Shown: positions 9,403-20,966 of the stretch, in pieces
Numbering within the stretch: the stretch's first letter is position 1
How the letters are laid out: each line of letters begins with the position of its first letter
Assembly (NCBI RefSeq): GCF_050003625.1
Contig: NC_134401.1
Location: forward strand, 89,444,852-89,508,851
Origin: Haematobia irritans
Lineage: Eukaryota > Arthropoda > Insecta > Diptera > Muscidae
Direction of reading: 5' to 3'
Length of the DNA: 64,000 nucleotides
Made by a program: the position numbers and the translations under genes
Notes under the pieces: model-generated
What the model was told of the DNA's origin: nothing
The model's input: the letters and a program-made list of their open reading frames with translations, nothing else
Databases searched by the model: none

Positions 9403-11358
9403 CAAGTAAGGAAAGCCTAAAGTCGGGCGGGGCCGACTATATTATACCCTGCACCACTTGGTAGATCTAAATTTTCGATACCATATCATATCCGTTAAAT
9501 GTGTTGGGGGCTATATATAAAGGTTTGTCCCAAATACATACATTTAAATATCACTCGATCTGGACAGAATTTGACTTCTACAAAATCTATAGAACTCAAA
9601 ATTTAAGTCGGCAAATGGATTAGGGTGGAACACAATGTTAGTAAAAAAATATGGGAAACATTTAAATCTGAAGCAATTTTAAGGAAACTTCGCAAAAGTT
9701 TATTTATGATTTATCGCTCTATATATATGTATTAGAAGTTTAAGAAAATTAGAATAATTTTTACAACTTTTCGACTAAGCAGTGGCGATTTTAGTTACAA
9801 GGAAAATGTTGGTATTTTGACCATTTTTGTCGAAATCAGAAAAACATATATATGGGAGCTATATCTAAATCTGAGCCGATTTCAACCTAATTTGGCACGC
9901 ACAGGGAGTAATTCTACTCCCTGTGCAAAATTTCAACTAAATCGGAGCAAAAAATTAGCCTCTGGTCATATGAGTGTAAATCGGGCGAAAGCTATATATG
10001 GGAGATATATCTAAATCTGAACCGATTTCAACCAAATTTGGCACGCATAGCTACAATGCTAATTCTACTCCCTGTGCAAAATTTTAACTAAATCGGTGTT
10101 AAAAATTTTCCTCTGTGGTCAGACGAGTGTAAATCGGGCGAAAGCTATATATGGGATATATATTTAAATCTGAACCGATTTCAACCTAATTTGACACACA
10201 TAGCAACAATGCTAATTCTACTCCCTGTGCAAAATTTCAACTAAATCGGAGCAAAAAATTAGCCTCTGTGGTCATATGAGTGTAAATCGGGCGAAAGCTA
10301 TATATGGGAGATATATCTAAATCTGAACCGATTTCAACCAAATTTGGAACGCATAGCTTCAATACTTATTCTACTCCCTGTGCAAAATTTGAATTAAATC
10401 GGAGTAAAAGATTGGCCACTGTGGTCATATGAGTGTAAATCGGGCGAAAGCTATATATGGGAGCTATATCTAAATCTGAACCGATTTCAACCAAATTTGG
10501 CACACATAGCTACAATACTAATTCTACTCCCTGTGCAAAATTTCAATTAAATCGGAGTAAAAGATTGGCCTCTGTGGTCATATGAGTGTAAATCGGGCGA
10601 AAGCTATATATGGGAGCTATATTTAAATCTGAACCGATTTCGACCAAATTTGGCACACATAGCTGCAATGCTAATTCTACTCCCTGTGCAAAATTTCAAC
10701 TAAATCGGAGCAAAAAATTGGCCTCTGTTGTCATTTGAGTGTAAATTGGGCGAAAGCTATATATGGGAGCTATATCTAAATCTGAACCGATTTCCACCAA
10801 ATTTGACACGCATAGCTATAATGCTAATTCTACTCCCTGTGCAAAATTTCAACTAAATCGGAGCAAAAAATTGGCCTCTGTGGACAAATGAGTGTAAATC
10901 GGGCGAAAGCTATATATGGGAGCTATATCTAAATCTGAACCGATTTGGATGATATTTTGCAAGTTTTTCGAGACTCATAAAATATTCGGATATACGGAAT
11001 TTGAGGAATATCGGTTGATACACACGCCAATTATGACCAGATCGGTGAAAAATATATATGGCAGCTATATCTAAATCTGAACCGATTTTTTCCAAAATCA
11101 ATAGGGATCGTCTTTGAGCCGAAACAGGACCCTACACCAAATTTTAGGACAATCGGACTAAAACTGTGAGCTGTACTTTGCACACAAAAATACATCAACA
11201 GACAGACAGACGGACATCGCTAAATCGACTCAGAATTTAATTCTAAGACGATCGGTATACTAAACGATGGGTCTCAGACTTTTCCTTCTTGGCGTTACAT
11301 ACAAATGCACAAACTTATTATACCCTGTACCACAGTAGTGGTGAAGGGTATAAAAATA
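9403..11358 (-). mobile_element. DINE-1/mini-me-like element D2, complete, inverted to D1
   Basis: A complete copy in reverse orientation. It starts CAAGTAAGGAAAGCCTAAAG and ends at the ACCCTGTACC...GGGTATAAAA hairpin (11330-11356). It carries eight units of about 153 bp (9840-10930), the reverse GTCY tract (11203-11217) and the core CTCAGAATTTAATTCTAAGA. The flanks outside the array are almost identical to D1: a 63-codon shadow frame differs at one residue. D1 and D2 form a long inverted repeat around the LINE. Confidence 0.75.
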
Positions 11359-12650
11359 ATACAAAAAAGTCATCCCCGAAGTTGTTTTGAGAAGGTTTTG
11401 CAAATTACGATAATTTTTAATTTTTTGTTGATTTTTAATCGAAAAAATATATTTATACAAAATTGCCAAATAAAATAAAAACGATGTATGACATAAAAAA
11501 AATATTTTTTAGAAAAATATTTAATAAAAAAAATGCCGCTGGTAAGATTTGAACCAGCGTTCTTTTTTTTTCATTCATAATAATAAAGAACATCTCAGGA
11601 AGTGAGCCTGAAAATAAATCGGGCTGCCACTTTAACCTATGGAAATTCCCCAAGTCCCCAACTCAAAAAGTTCGTCCCTATCCACATATAAAATATCCCC
11701 AATTTTGGGGGAAAATCACCCAATACTGGTAACACTGACGAGGGGTTTTCACAGGAAACTATTTTACTTCATTCATGTTGGTTGGTATTTAAGATTCGGC
11801 TGGGCCGAATTTACGTCCGTTTGTACTTGATTAATATATTTTAATACTGTTCAATTTGTTTTACTATAATTGAATATCATTTTTGTTGAATCAGATTACT
11901 TAAATTTCTTCATACCATTCAGAACTCATAAACAACTCCCAGCATTTAATTTCAGATCACCCATTTAATACGAGCCCATTTTAATGGCTTCATTCATTTT
12001 AATAACTTTATCCCAATAGTTTAATTTATTGCATTCATCCACATATAATTTAAAATGGTTTTATTGAAATGCCACACCATTGTCCACAATAAAGATCAAC
12101 AGAACATTGGACATTGCACTGGTCCATAATGGTAGGACATTGCACTGGTCCATAATGGTAGGCAAATAGTATATATTTGGAATCATTAGCCAACCGACTT
12201 TTTATGTATAGAGCATCCAAACAACACCCTCAATATGCTTGCGCGCCTACATAGTAAATTTCTGATATATTCCGCAAAAATTTATTTCTGTCAATTACTG
12301 GCCACCACTTTTATTTGCATCACATTTAAAATATTGTTTGCAGTCCATAATGATGGTAATGAATTTAAAACGGCAATAAAAATTTATTGTTATATGTGGT
12401 ATTCAGAGTCATTTGCACAGAAACAATACACAATTTTCCCCAATAGAGATAAAACGAAATTGTTTCATAGAAATTTCATGAATGCAATCGTTTTTAAATG
12501 GATAAAATAGGTTTTATAAAATACTAGAAATAAATATAAAATAAAATCTGGGTAAGTAGGGTAAGACATGAAAAAGTGCTTGCCAAGATAATTTAGACCA
12601 TACCCATAGCAATACAGTATGCTTGAAGATAATAACTTACCAAGGTTACT
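11359..12650. other. AT-rich stretch with TE tails, no gene seen
   Basis: Contents: a possible tRNA-like B box on the minus strand (GGTTCAAATC, about 11545-11554); a LINE/SINE-type tail at 11593-11638 (AAGTGAGCCTGAAAATAAAT then CGGGCTGCC and TTTAACCTA); a DINE terminus at 11755-11830 with the GGCTGGGCCGAA palindrome; and a tandem duplication of about 26 bp (GGACATTGCACTGGTCCATA) at 12110-12164. The remainder is anonymous and could be intron or intergenic. Confidence 0.5.
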
Positions 12651-13372
12651 ACACAGAAAAAGCTATTGCCGTGAGGCTAAATATTTCATGTCCTAAGAAG
12701 ACACATTTCTCTGATATAAAGTTTTTTCCTTGTCCAAACGATGATAAACTTTCGTTTTATCATTATGATTAAGTGATTCGACTTAAAACTGGGTGTATTC
12801 AAATGAAAGCAAATTTTGTTTGCCTAATGTCAACTTGGCTTTAATACTTCTGAAAAATTCCTCAAAATTAAAGAAATCGTCTTTAAATTTGTTGACGTTT
12901 TGTGCCTTGAGTTCAAAGCAAAAAAAGGGTTCCAAAATAAGAGATGTTATTCTATACTTTATTGTAAAGGCGTTTTGTACTTGAAATTTAGCATAAAAAC
13001 ACAGTAATTCCGTATTCTCGGTCCATTCCAAGAAACAATCAACACACGACTGACGCGCAAAATGAAAATCGTGTGTAGCTGCTCAATGTTTTTATAAAAT
13101 TCTTTTCGCTGCAAAGAAAACTAAAAAAATTAAATGGTCACGAAAACAATGTACATGGTCTTTGTGGCCATGTAATGGTTCTAGACATGTCTATACGTAA
13201 CCTATAAAAATACTTTTTTCCCTGCAAAAAAGTAAAAAAATTGAATGGTCAGGTACATGATTTTCCCGACCATGTAATGGTCTCAAATTCTATCATTTAA
13301 ATAATAGAACATGTTTGCGGCAATGGATGCGGCAACCATGACCAAACATGTTTTTTCTGTGCGTGTACAATT
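12651..13372. repeat. Putative MITE, ACACAGAAAA...TTTTCTGTGCGTGTA
   Basis: The stretch opens with ACACAGAAAAAGC and closes with TTTTTTCTGTGCGTGTA, an inverted pair. Inside, ATGGTC/GACCATGTAATGGT phrases recur at 13135-13350 in both orientations. No coding signal. Confidence 0.35.
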
Positions 13373-14085
13373 TAACTCCTGCTAATGCTGCAGAGAAGTA
13401 ATTTCTTCATAAGACATTTCCTTGCAATAACTAAGATAATTACCTCCAAGATTATTTAGTAAAAAAAAGTTTACTTGGATCCAAAGATTTTGACCTTCCT
13501 CTTAGGATTTTGGTATTGATTCCGAGCCTATCTGGCTTTAAATCTAGGATCTATAAAATTAAAATTAGGATACAGATCTCATTTATCGAATTTTCATTCT
13601 ATTTTTCTGGTATATTAAAGCTATTCACGTCCAAACAAACGCCGGTTTAAAAATGCAAATTATGACGGATACTTCGAAGTAAAAATATTTTCTTAATTCC
13701 AAAAAAAACTTTAAACCAAAGATGCTAAATCCTCAAAATAAGTCTTAGCCTATATTTGAAGCGTTTTTATCTTAAATCTAAAGATTCAATATTTCGGTTA
13801 ATTTAAGGACCATTTCTCTAAATCAAATATGTGTTTCTTTACTTTCAGAAAAATTTTTCTTAGTTTAAAGACATGCAATTTTAACGAAGGGATACAAATT
13901 TGCAAAATGTGTGTCCTAAATTTAATGAAAAAAATTTTTGAAGCAGAGATTATAAACTCTCTTTTAATTAAAAATTCATTATTTTAAAGAAATTTGTCCT
14001 TAATAGTATGTAAATTGGACATCCTAAAATTGAGGTTGCGCAATCTTAATATCACGTAAATAATTTTTTCAATGAAGAAAGGAGT
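13373..14085. repeat. Dispersed AT-rich repeat, longer copy
   Basis: Its right end (13911-14075) repeats window bases 1-171. Its middle resembles 17400-17690 (phrases such as GAAAAATTTTTCTTAGTTTA and AAAGACAT). No open frame supports a gene. Confidence 0.45.
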
Positions 14086-14089
14086 TCAT

Positions 14090-14165
14090 CACTGTGGTAT
14101 CACAATGGACTGAATAGGCTAAGTGAGCCCCAAATATCGGGCTGCCTCTAGACCTAACCTAACCT
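14090..14165 (+). mobile_element. Solitary LINE/SINE 3' tail
   Basis: GTGGTATCACAATGGACTGA, then AAGTGAGCC, CGGGCTGCC and a CCTAACCTAACC end. This is the tail shared by the LINE at 3247 and the SINEs. It is 5'-truncated to under 80 bp. Confidence 0.7.
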
Positions 14166-14224
14166 TGACCCATTGCCGGCGTATTGCCATTTTGAGATGA
14201 TCGCCACTTTGGTAGTTTTTATTG

Positions 14225-14440
14225 CAACTTAGGCTTCATATGAACTAAAATACAATTTAGAAAACAATGTTAAGTATTTTTAAGATATCTTGCCATCGAC
14301 AAGTGTTACCGCAGAAAGTAATGCGATTGTGGATGACAGTCTTTAGTAGAACACCGTACGCAAACCATGGTGAAGGGTACATAAGGTTTGTCCTGGCCGA
14401 ACTTACGGCCGTATATATTAGTTTTTTTCGCTATGCGTTA
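14225..14440 (+). mobile_element. DINE-like 3' terminal fragment
   Basis: Contains CTTGCCATCGACAAGTGTTA, GATTGTGGATGACAGTCTTT, GGTGAAGGGTACATAAGG and the CCTGGCCGAACTTACGGCCG terminus, as in D4 and D5. The array and GTCY tract are missing. Confidence 0.6.
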
Positions 14441-15310
14441 TTAAAGTAACAACAATTTACTAACATTTTTGGATTTTTCCTTCCTTCTCATGAAAGCAAA
14501 AATGAACTAATAAAAGTTAAGAAGAAATCTTTAGTTGGCATTGAACTTATTTGTACGGTCATTGAAATTTATAACCACGTGATTTTTTTTCTGTGTACAT
14601 TACACCCCATCCAAATTCCGATTTCCGATTAAATTATTTTTCATGTGAAAATATTTTTTTATTGATTCAAATGACAAAATGATCTAAAGTTCAGAATCCA
14701 TTCAGTCTCGTTCGATATGACAGCCTTTCTTGGACAGTCTAAAAATCAGTGAGCGTAAAAATAAAAATACTAAATAATAATAAATGCAAAAAATATAAAC
14801 TCGGACATTATAAACTCATAAAAACTTACGTTTTTAATATCCCTAATAAATAACACCATTGTGTGAATTATTTTCTAAAAACGCAAAAAAAAAAATGAAA
14901 ACGTCTATTAGCAGATTTTTCTATTGATGTCTCGTCATGTTTTATAGCCTCTTAAAAGTATTTCTATGTCTTAGCTATTGATTATTCGTCGATATTTTTC
15001 TATTGAGTATGTTACACCAAAGCAACATATTTGCTAGAGTTTTCAAAAACGAAATGTCTATTTAATGTATTTCTAATGACACCAATCTTTAAATACATAC
15101 ATATTTTGCATTATAGTGTCTTAAAATCACAAATATTGTTGATAAAGACAAATGTCAAGTATTTTATAAGGACACCTAGTGCGTAACAGCGTTAAACCAT
15201 AACATCTAAGGTGTTACCTTAACGTACTACAGGCTGACTAATTCTGATATAGTGTTAAAAGCATTTTGGATACTGAAATAATGAATCGATTAATTCATAT
15301 CGAATGTTAC
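14441..15310. other. Gene-free AT-rich stretch
   Basis: No gene, RNA or clear repeat boundary is visible on either strand. Confidence 0.45.
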
Positions 15311-15312
15311 TA

Positions 15313-15796
15313 CACTCATAGAAAAAAGTCTGCTAAAAACAACAGTCGATGTATGCTGTTATATTTTTGTACTTCAGGACCTAATGAACAACAAATTATA
15401 AAATGTTTAGGTTATAAAATTTTCCTCAAAGCATATTTAAGAACCAAAAGTAGTTTTTGGTATATTTTCGCCCTGTAATATACTTACAAGCTCCTAAATA
15501 CGATCAGCAAACATTTTGTTTGCTGTTATGCCTCAATTCGATAAATATTCAGATTTTTGGTCAAATACTTTAGATATTCATAAAATATTGTTTTAATTAT
15601 GTTAAGACAATATATGTCAGATGACATTTTTATTTGTTTCAGCCAAAATAAAACATGTTTTGCTGTAATCGAGCTTAAAAAATAGCAGGAAATAATTGCT
15701 ATTTCAGCAAACAGTTACTGCTGTCCCTTTTTCAGCAGACTTTCCGCTGTTTTAGCAGACTTTTCTGCTGTCCCTACTAACAAATTTCTTTGGGTG
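15313..15796 (+). mobile_element. MITE of the CAGCAAAC family, TA duplication
   Basis: 484 bp bounded by TA (15311-15312 and 15797-15798). Ends are CACTCATAGAAAA and TTTCTTTGGGTG, imperfectly inverted. The interior is rich in GCTGTT, CAGCAAAC and CAGCAGAC words. A second copy lies at 54824-55304. TA duplication suggests Tc1/mariner mobilisation. Confidence 0.65.
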
Positions 15797-15905
15797 TACG
15801 TAACCTCAATAGAGCAATGTTTGCGATACCCGTTGCCAAAAGTTTGTTTTCTTTGCGTGTAAGTATAAATGACACTTTCCCTTAATTTAAAAAAATAAAA
15901 TTAAA

Positions 15906-16136
15906 CAAGTATATACGGCCGTAAGTTCGGCCAGGCCGAATCTTATGTACCCTCCACCATGGATTGCGTAGAAATCAACAGACGGACGGACGGACGGACG
16001 GACATGCTTAGATCGACTCAGAATTTCACCACGACCCAGAATATATATACTTTATGGGGTCTTAGAGTAATATTTCGATGTGTTACAAACGGAATGACAA
16101 AGTTAATATACTCCCATCCTATGATGGAGGGTATAA
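15906..16136 (-). mobile_element. Minimal DINE-like element D3
   Basis: A 231-bp copy with both termini and no internal array. It starts CAAGTATATACGGCCGTAAG with a TTCGGCC(A)GGCCGAA palindrome, then has a (GGAC)n tract (15982-16003), the core ATCGACTCAGAATTTC, ATATATATACTTTATGGGGT, and a final CCCATCCT..GGAGGGTATAAAA hairpin. It shows what the family needs to keep when the 153-bp array is lost. Confidence 0.7.
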
Positions 16137-16167
16137 AAAATAAAATTAAAAAAATTACGAGGGAGTA

Positions 16168-17285
16168 ACAGGTTGGCTGATAAGTCCCCGGTCTAACAAA
16201 GAAAAACAATTTTTTTTTCAAAATTCGTTTTTTTTTTATTCAACATAGTTCCCTTCAAGAGCGATACAACGATTATAACGACCTTCCAATTTTTTGATAC
16301 CACTTTGGTAATACTCTTTCGGTTTTGCCTCAAAATAGGCCTCAGTTTCGTCGATCACCTCTTCATTGCAGCCAAATTTTTTCTCTGCGAGCATCCTTTT
16401 GAGGTCTGAGAACAAGAAAAAGTCGCTGGGGGCCAGATCTGGAGAATACGGTTGGTGGGGAAGCAATTCGAAGCCCAATTCATGAATTTTTGCCATCGTT
16501 CTCAATGACTTGTGGCACGGTGCGTTGTCTTGGTGGAACAACACTTTCCACGCTTCGGAGACGGTTCACCGGTTGCTGTCCACTCAGCCGACTGTCGATT
16601 GGACTCAGGAGTATAGTGATGGAGCTATGTTTCATCCATTGTCACATATCGACGGAAAAACTCGGGTGTATTACGAGTTAACAGCTGCAAACACCGCTCA
16701 GAATCATCAACACGTGGTTGTTTTTGGTCAAATGTGAGCTCGCGCGGCACCCATTTTGCACAGAGCTTCCGCATATCCAAATATTGATGAATGATATGAC
16801 CAACACGTTCCTTTGATATCTTTAAGGCCTCTGCTATCTCGATCAACTTCATTTTACGGTCAAATTCAAAATCATTTTGTGGATTTTTTTGATGTTTTCG
16901 TCGGTAACCACCTCTTTCGGGCGTCCACTGCGTTCACCGTCCTCCGTGCTAATTTCACCACGCTTGAATTTTGCATACCAATCAATTATTGTTGATTTCC
17001 CTGGGGCAGAGTCCGGAAACTCATTATCAAACCAAGTTTTTGTTTCCAACGTATTTTTTCCCCTTCAGAAAACAGTATTTTATCAAAACACGAAATTTCT
17101 TTTTTTCCATTTTTTTTTTCACAATAACAAAAGTTGCTTCACAAAAGACGCTCCATCTCACAAACTAAATGACGTACAGACGTCAAATTTTGACACGAAT
17201 CATTTGAAGGTTGGTACTATATAGAAAAATTTAATACTAGCGACGCCATCTATGTGTCAGACCGGGGACTTATCAGCCAACCTGT
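16168..17285 (-). mobile_element. Himar1-like mariner, internally deleted copy A
   Basis: 1,118 bp bounded by perfect inverted ends beginning ACAGGTTGGCTGATAAGTCC, which I recognise as the Himar1 terminus of the irritans mariner subfamily. TA precedes the left end; the right flank reads AT. The minus-strand transposase is broken. The N-terminal helix-turn-helix part lies near 17049-16849, the middle with the first catalytic Asp (TMDET) ends near 16630, and the C-terminus with HQDNAPCHK and YSPDLAPSDFF lies at 16544-16236. About 130 bp present in copy B is missing between those parts. No functional transposase can be made. Confidence 0.9.
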
Positions 17286-17835
17286 ATTACCAAATCATGG
17301 AACAGTTGTACTAGCACGACTTTACATACAATGAAAATACCATTGATTTTAAACATGCAGTTTACACAATATTAAAGACAAATTTCTTTAAAATAAAGAA
17401 ATATTAATTATTTTAGTTTCACTCTAGATGAACGATTCGTCTCGAGACGATTTTGGATTTCATGAACAGGCAGGATTTCTTTAAATCAAAAGTGTATTTC
17501 TGTACTTTAAGGAAAATTGTCCTTATTTCAAAGACATACGACTTTAACGGAGAGACGCAAATTTCTAAATTTTGTATCCTAAAATTAATAAAAATATTAA
17601 ACAGTGACTTTATTTTAATTAAAATTTCAATACTTTGAAGAAATTTGTCCCTAATATTTAATACCACGTAATTTTGTTTTCAGAGTAGGCTAATAATTTC
17701 CCAAAAAAAGTGTCAAACTTTTCCAAGAGCGCCTACAAAATATTTGGAACAGTTTTTGGGAAATACTCTTATCGTCATGTAATGTATCCAATATGAGCTA
17801 AAAATGTTTGCTGTTTTCATCATCAATCAAACACA
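17286..17835. repeat. Dispersed AT-rich repeat, third copy
   Basis: 17400-17690 resembles 13800-14075 (AAATTGTCCTTATTTCAAAG, CGACTTTAACGGAGAGA, then a TAATACCACGTAATTTTG end). No gene is seen. Confidence 0.4.
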
Positions 17836-17973
17836 GTTTTAATTGGACATAAACAAAATACTTGATTAAAATATTAATTGATTTCATTAGCAAATTTCAA
17901 TTAATTTTTTAATTGATTCAATTAAAAATTTAATTGATGTTGAATGCAAAACTCTATTAATTTTTTAATTAAA
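17836..17973. mobile_element. Left part of AATTAATT MITE split by D8
   Basis: The AATTAATTTTTTAATTGA words of the CACACAAAA MITE family appear here and resume at 20047-20376. Element D8 lies between, so D8 inserted into this MITE. Confidence 0.55.
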
Positions 17974-18159
17974 CAAGTAAGTAAAGTAGAGAGTCGGGCG
18001 GGGCCGACTATATCATACCCTAACCCACCATTACAGAATTAGTAATCATAAACATTTGTGGGGTAACATATAGGTCTGGGAGATAAATCGCAGTTGCATA
18101 TTTAAGAAAATTAAGGGTTACATGTCTATGGGTGCTTTGTGTCAATCTGACTATTGCTC

Positions 18160-18870
18160 ATAGCCAATGTTGCCAGGGAAAATGTTCGGTTTACCCTACA
18201 AGGACAAAAAAAGTTCCCTACTTTCCCATACATTCCCAAACAATTTTCCCTACTATATTTTTCGTTAAATTTAAAAAATTTTACAAAACAAAAATGGTTC
18301 TAAGTACTTTATTATCTTAAAACATGAATATGCAACGTATATAACTTAGAATATAAATTTGAATTACCACCACGGTTGCCACAGTTGGTAGAATTCTACC
18401 CAAATTAGTAATCTTTTTTGTTAAATTTCTATAAAAATAAAATTTTGGAAAAAGTTTCTATAAACAAATTTTTGTGAGAAATTTTTCTATAGAAATTAAA
18501 TTTTGACAATAAATTCTATAGAAATAAAATTTTGAGAAAAAATTCTACAGAAATAAAATTTTGCGAAAATTTTTTATAGAAATAATATTTTGAAAAAAAT
18601 TTCTATAGAAATACAATTTCGACAAAATGTTCTATAGAAATAAAATGTTGACAAATTTTCTACAGGAATAAAGTTTACCACACATTGTTAAAGATCTAGC
18701 CTCGCCGGCTTCTAATTTCCTCCTCTAGAGCCACCAAAATATAAAACTTATTACAAATTGTTTTGAGTGAAAATGTCCTACATTGTGGCCCTACGTCCCT
18801 ACAAGATGCTAAATATTAGAAAAACCCTACATATAGGGAATTTCCCCTACTTCTAGCAACACTGGCTGTG
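18160..18870. mobile_element. Element nested in D8, with a 29-bp array
   Basis: It interrupts D8. The left end reads GCCAATGTTGCCAGGGAAAA; the right end reads TTTCCCCTACTTCTAGCAAC then ACTGGC. These are inverted (GCCARTGTTGC...GGGAAA). The interior (18426-18675) is an array of the 29-bp minisatellite. Superfamily unknown; no open frame. Confidence 0.5.
18426..18675. repeat. 29-bp palindrome-bearing minisatellite, array 1
   Basis: Degenerate tandem units of TTTCTATAGAAATAAAATTT plus about nine bases. Each unit holds the palindrome TTTCTATAGAAA. Confidence 0.75.
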
Positions 18871-20046
18871 TTGATATTGCACCTACGGAGTTAGAATGCC
18901 ACTAATATTGAGCCCATTATTAAAAAAGAGAAAATCGTTAAATTAGTGTGGGTAATAAATACAAATTTGTAAAAATCGAGTAATATTCTTATGTAAGAGC
19001 TACAAGTACGTATAAGTACGATCGGCTAGTACATCAAAATTTAAAATTTGAGTAACATTGGTTAATAAATAAGAGTACTATGGCCAAATTTGGGAAAATC
19101 GAGCGATGCACATATATGGAAGCTATATCTAAATCTGAACCAATTTGCATAATATTTTGCGGATTTGATTAATACCACAAAAGTTTACCTTGTGCAAGAT
19201 TTGAGTAAGATCAGTTAAGAAATGAGGCCTGTATGGTCAAACATAAAGTTATTGGGGGCGAATTTTTCAAAATCGCGTGATACATATATGGGAGCTATAT
19301 CTACATCTGAACCGATTTCGATGAAATTTTGCACATATAGTTAGTACTATAGAGGACTGGATCTAGCCAACTTTTAGTAAGATCGGTTAATAAATAAGGG
19401 TTCTATGGCCAAATTTAGAAAAATCGGGCGGTACATATATATGGGAGCTATAGCTAAATCTGAACCGATTTCGATGATTTTTTGCACATATAGTTGGTGC
19501 TATAGAAGATTATATTTAGCCAACTTTGAGTAAGATCGGTTGTTAAATAAAGGTTTTTTGGCCAAATTTGGGAAAATCGGGCGATACATATATATGAGAG
19601 CTATATCTAAATCTGAACCGATTTGAATGAAATCTTGCAGACTTGAAGGGCGATGGAAAAGATTACCTTTTGCCAAATTTGGTGACGATCCGTTTGAAAA
19701 AACGCGCAACGTGACCCTATTTGTCGAAATCGGGCGATACATATATATGGGAGCTATATCTAAATTTGATCCGATTTCTTCCAAATTCAATAGCGTTCGT
19801 CCTTGTGCCCAAGAAACTCCCTGTACCAAATTTCATCAAAATCGGTTAATAATTGCGACCGGAATCCTGTGAACAACAAATACATGGACAAACGGACGGA
19901 CACCAAGCCCTAGATCGACTCAGGAGGTGATTCTGACTCGATCGGTATATATTTTATGGGGTCTTAAATCAATATTTCTGGTAGGCACATTTTTTGGCCG
20001 ATCAAACTTATTATACCCTGACAACAATGTGGTTTAGGGTATAAAA

Positions 20047-20376
20047 AGGTAATTATTTTCAATTACTTTCTGAATTGGCTTAGTATTTTTAATTTGATTA
20101 ACAATTGATAGTTTGAAATAATTTTTTAATTAAAAATTAAAAAAAAATGTTCATCACTTTTGTTAATTGACTTAGTCTTCCGAATTCGATTAAAAAGTTA
20201 ATTGTATAATTAATTTTTTAATTAAAACTTTTAAAATTCTCCATCATTGACTTAATTAATTTATCTTAACTATCTTAATTAAAAAGTTAATTGTATCAAT
20301 TAATTTATTAATTGAAAAAATTTTCAACTTCAATTAAGTTTTTAATTGGAAATATATTGGTGATATTTTTTCTGTG
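20047..20376. mobile_element. Right part of AATTAATT MITE split by D8
   Basis: AATTAATTTTTTAATT-type words and the end TTTTTTCTGTG followed by TA. It is continuous with 17836-17973 apart from D8. Confidence 0.55.
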
Positions 20377-20378
20377 TA

Positions 20379-20515
20379 TAAGGTTAGGTTAGGTTAGGTT
20401 AAAGTGGCAGTCCGGTTTAGTTTCAGGCTCACTTAGACTATTCACTCCATTGTGATAAGACATTAACTAAAAGTACCTTCACGCACTTCTAACATATGTA
20501 CTTTTAACCATATAT
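20379..20515 (-). mobile_element. 5'-truncated LINE 3' end
   Basis: In reverse, this matches the 3' UTR of the LINE at 3247, including text outside the SINE-shared tail: CTAGAAGTGC-like text, GGTACTTTTAGTTAATG, ATCACAATGGA, TAAGTGAGCCTGAAA, and four CCTAA repeats. So it comes from the LINE rather than from a SINE. Confidence 0.7.
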
Positions 20516-20966
20516 AATATTTTCACTTCTTTTCTCGTTTTATTTTTGTATTTTCCATCTGTTTTAATGTTCGTGCTCCCCAACATAGTAAATTCACCTT
20601 CACAATTATCTACCCAATGTAATTCACTTTTACACATTGTGTAGTACTCAAACACTAGACTCAATTATATTTACTCATTAAACGTATATAACATGCTATA
20701 ATAAATCATATTTACACGTATCACAATTAATATTTATAATCTGCGCCTAATGGCATATATTTTAAGAAAGTCATATTTCATTTTTGTCATAGCCGTATAC
20801 TGACCATAATTTGAAATGGTATTGAAAGCACAACAGAAAGTGGCTAGAGTAATGTAAACCATAACATTAATCGGAAGTTAGATGTTTATTTGGTACACTC
20901 AAAGAAAATAAATAAAACGCTCCAGTAAGGAGAATTGTAGTTAATTTTAGAAAATTTTAACTCAAT

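Larger units (their letters stand above)
17974..20046 (-). mobile_element. DINE-like element D8, distinct subfamily
   Basis: It starts CAAGTAAGTAAAGTAGAGAG with TCGGGCGGGGCCGA and ends ACCCTGACAACAATG..GGGTATAAAA. Landmarks GGGAG or GAGAG at 19290, 19443, 19596 and 19749 give a period of 153, 153 and 153 bp. The GTCY tract is reversed (about 19888-19902), followed by CTAGATCGACTCAGGAGGTG. A separate element (about 18160-18870) is nested inside. Sequence units differ strongly from D1 and D4, yet the period is the same. Confidence 0.7.

Noticed and set aside
11525..11570. tRNA or SINE from the GGTTCAAATC B box on the minus strand
   Set aside because: No A box or cloverleaf fits, and CTGG/CCAG pairing around it is only a simple hairpin.
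20381..20402. GGTTAGGTTAGGTTAGG as a telomere or telomere-seeded site
   Set aside because: It is the reversed tail of a LINE fragment; only four units are present.
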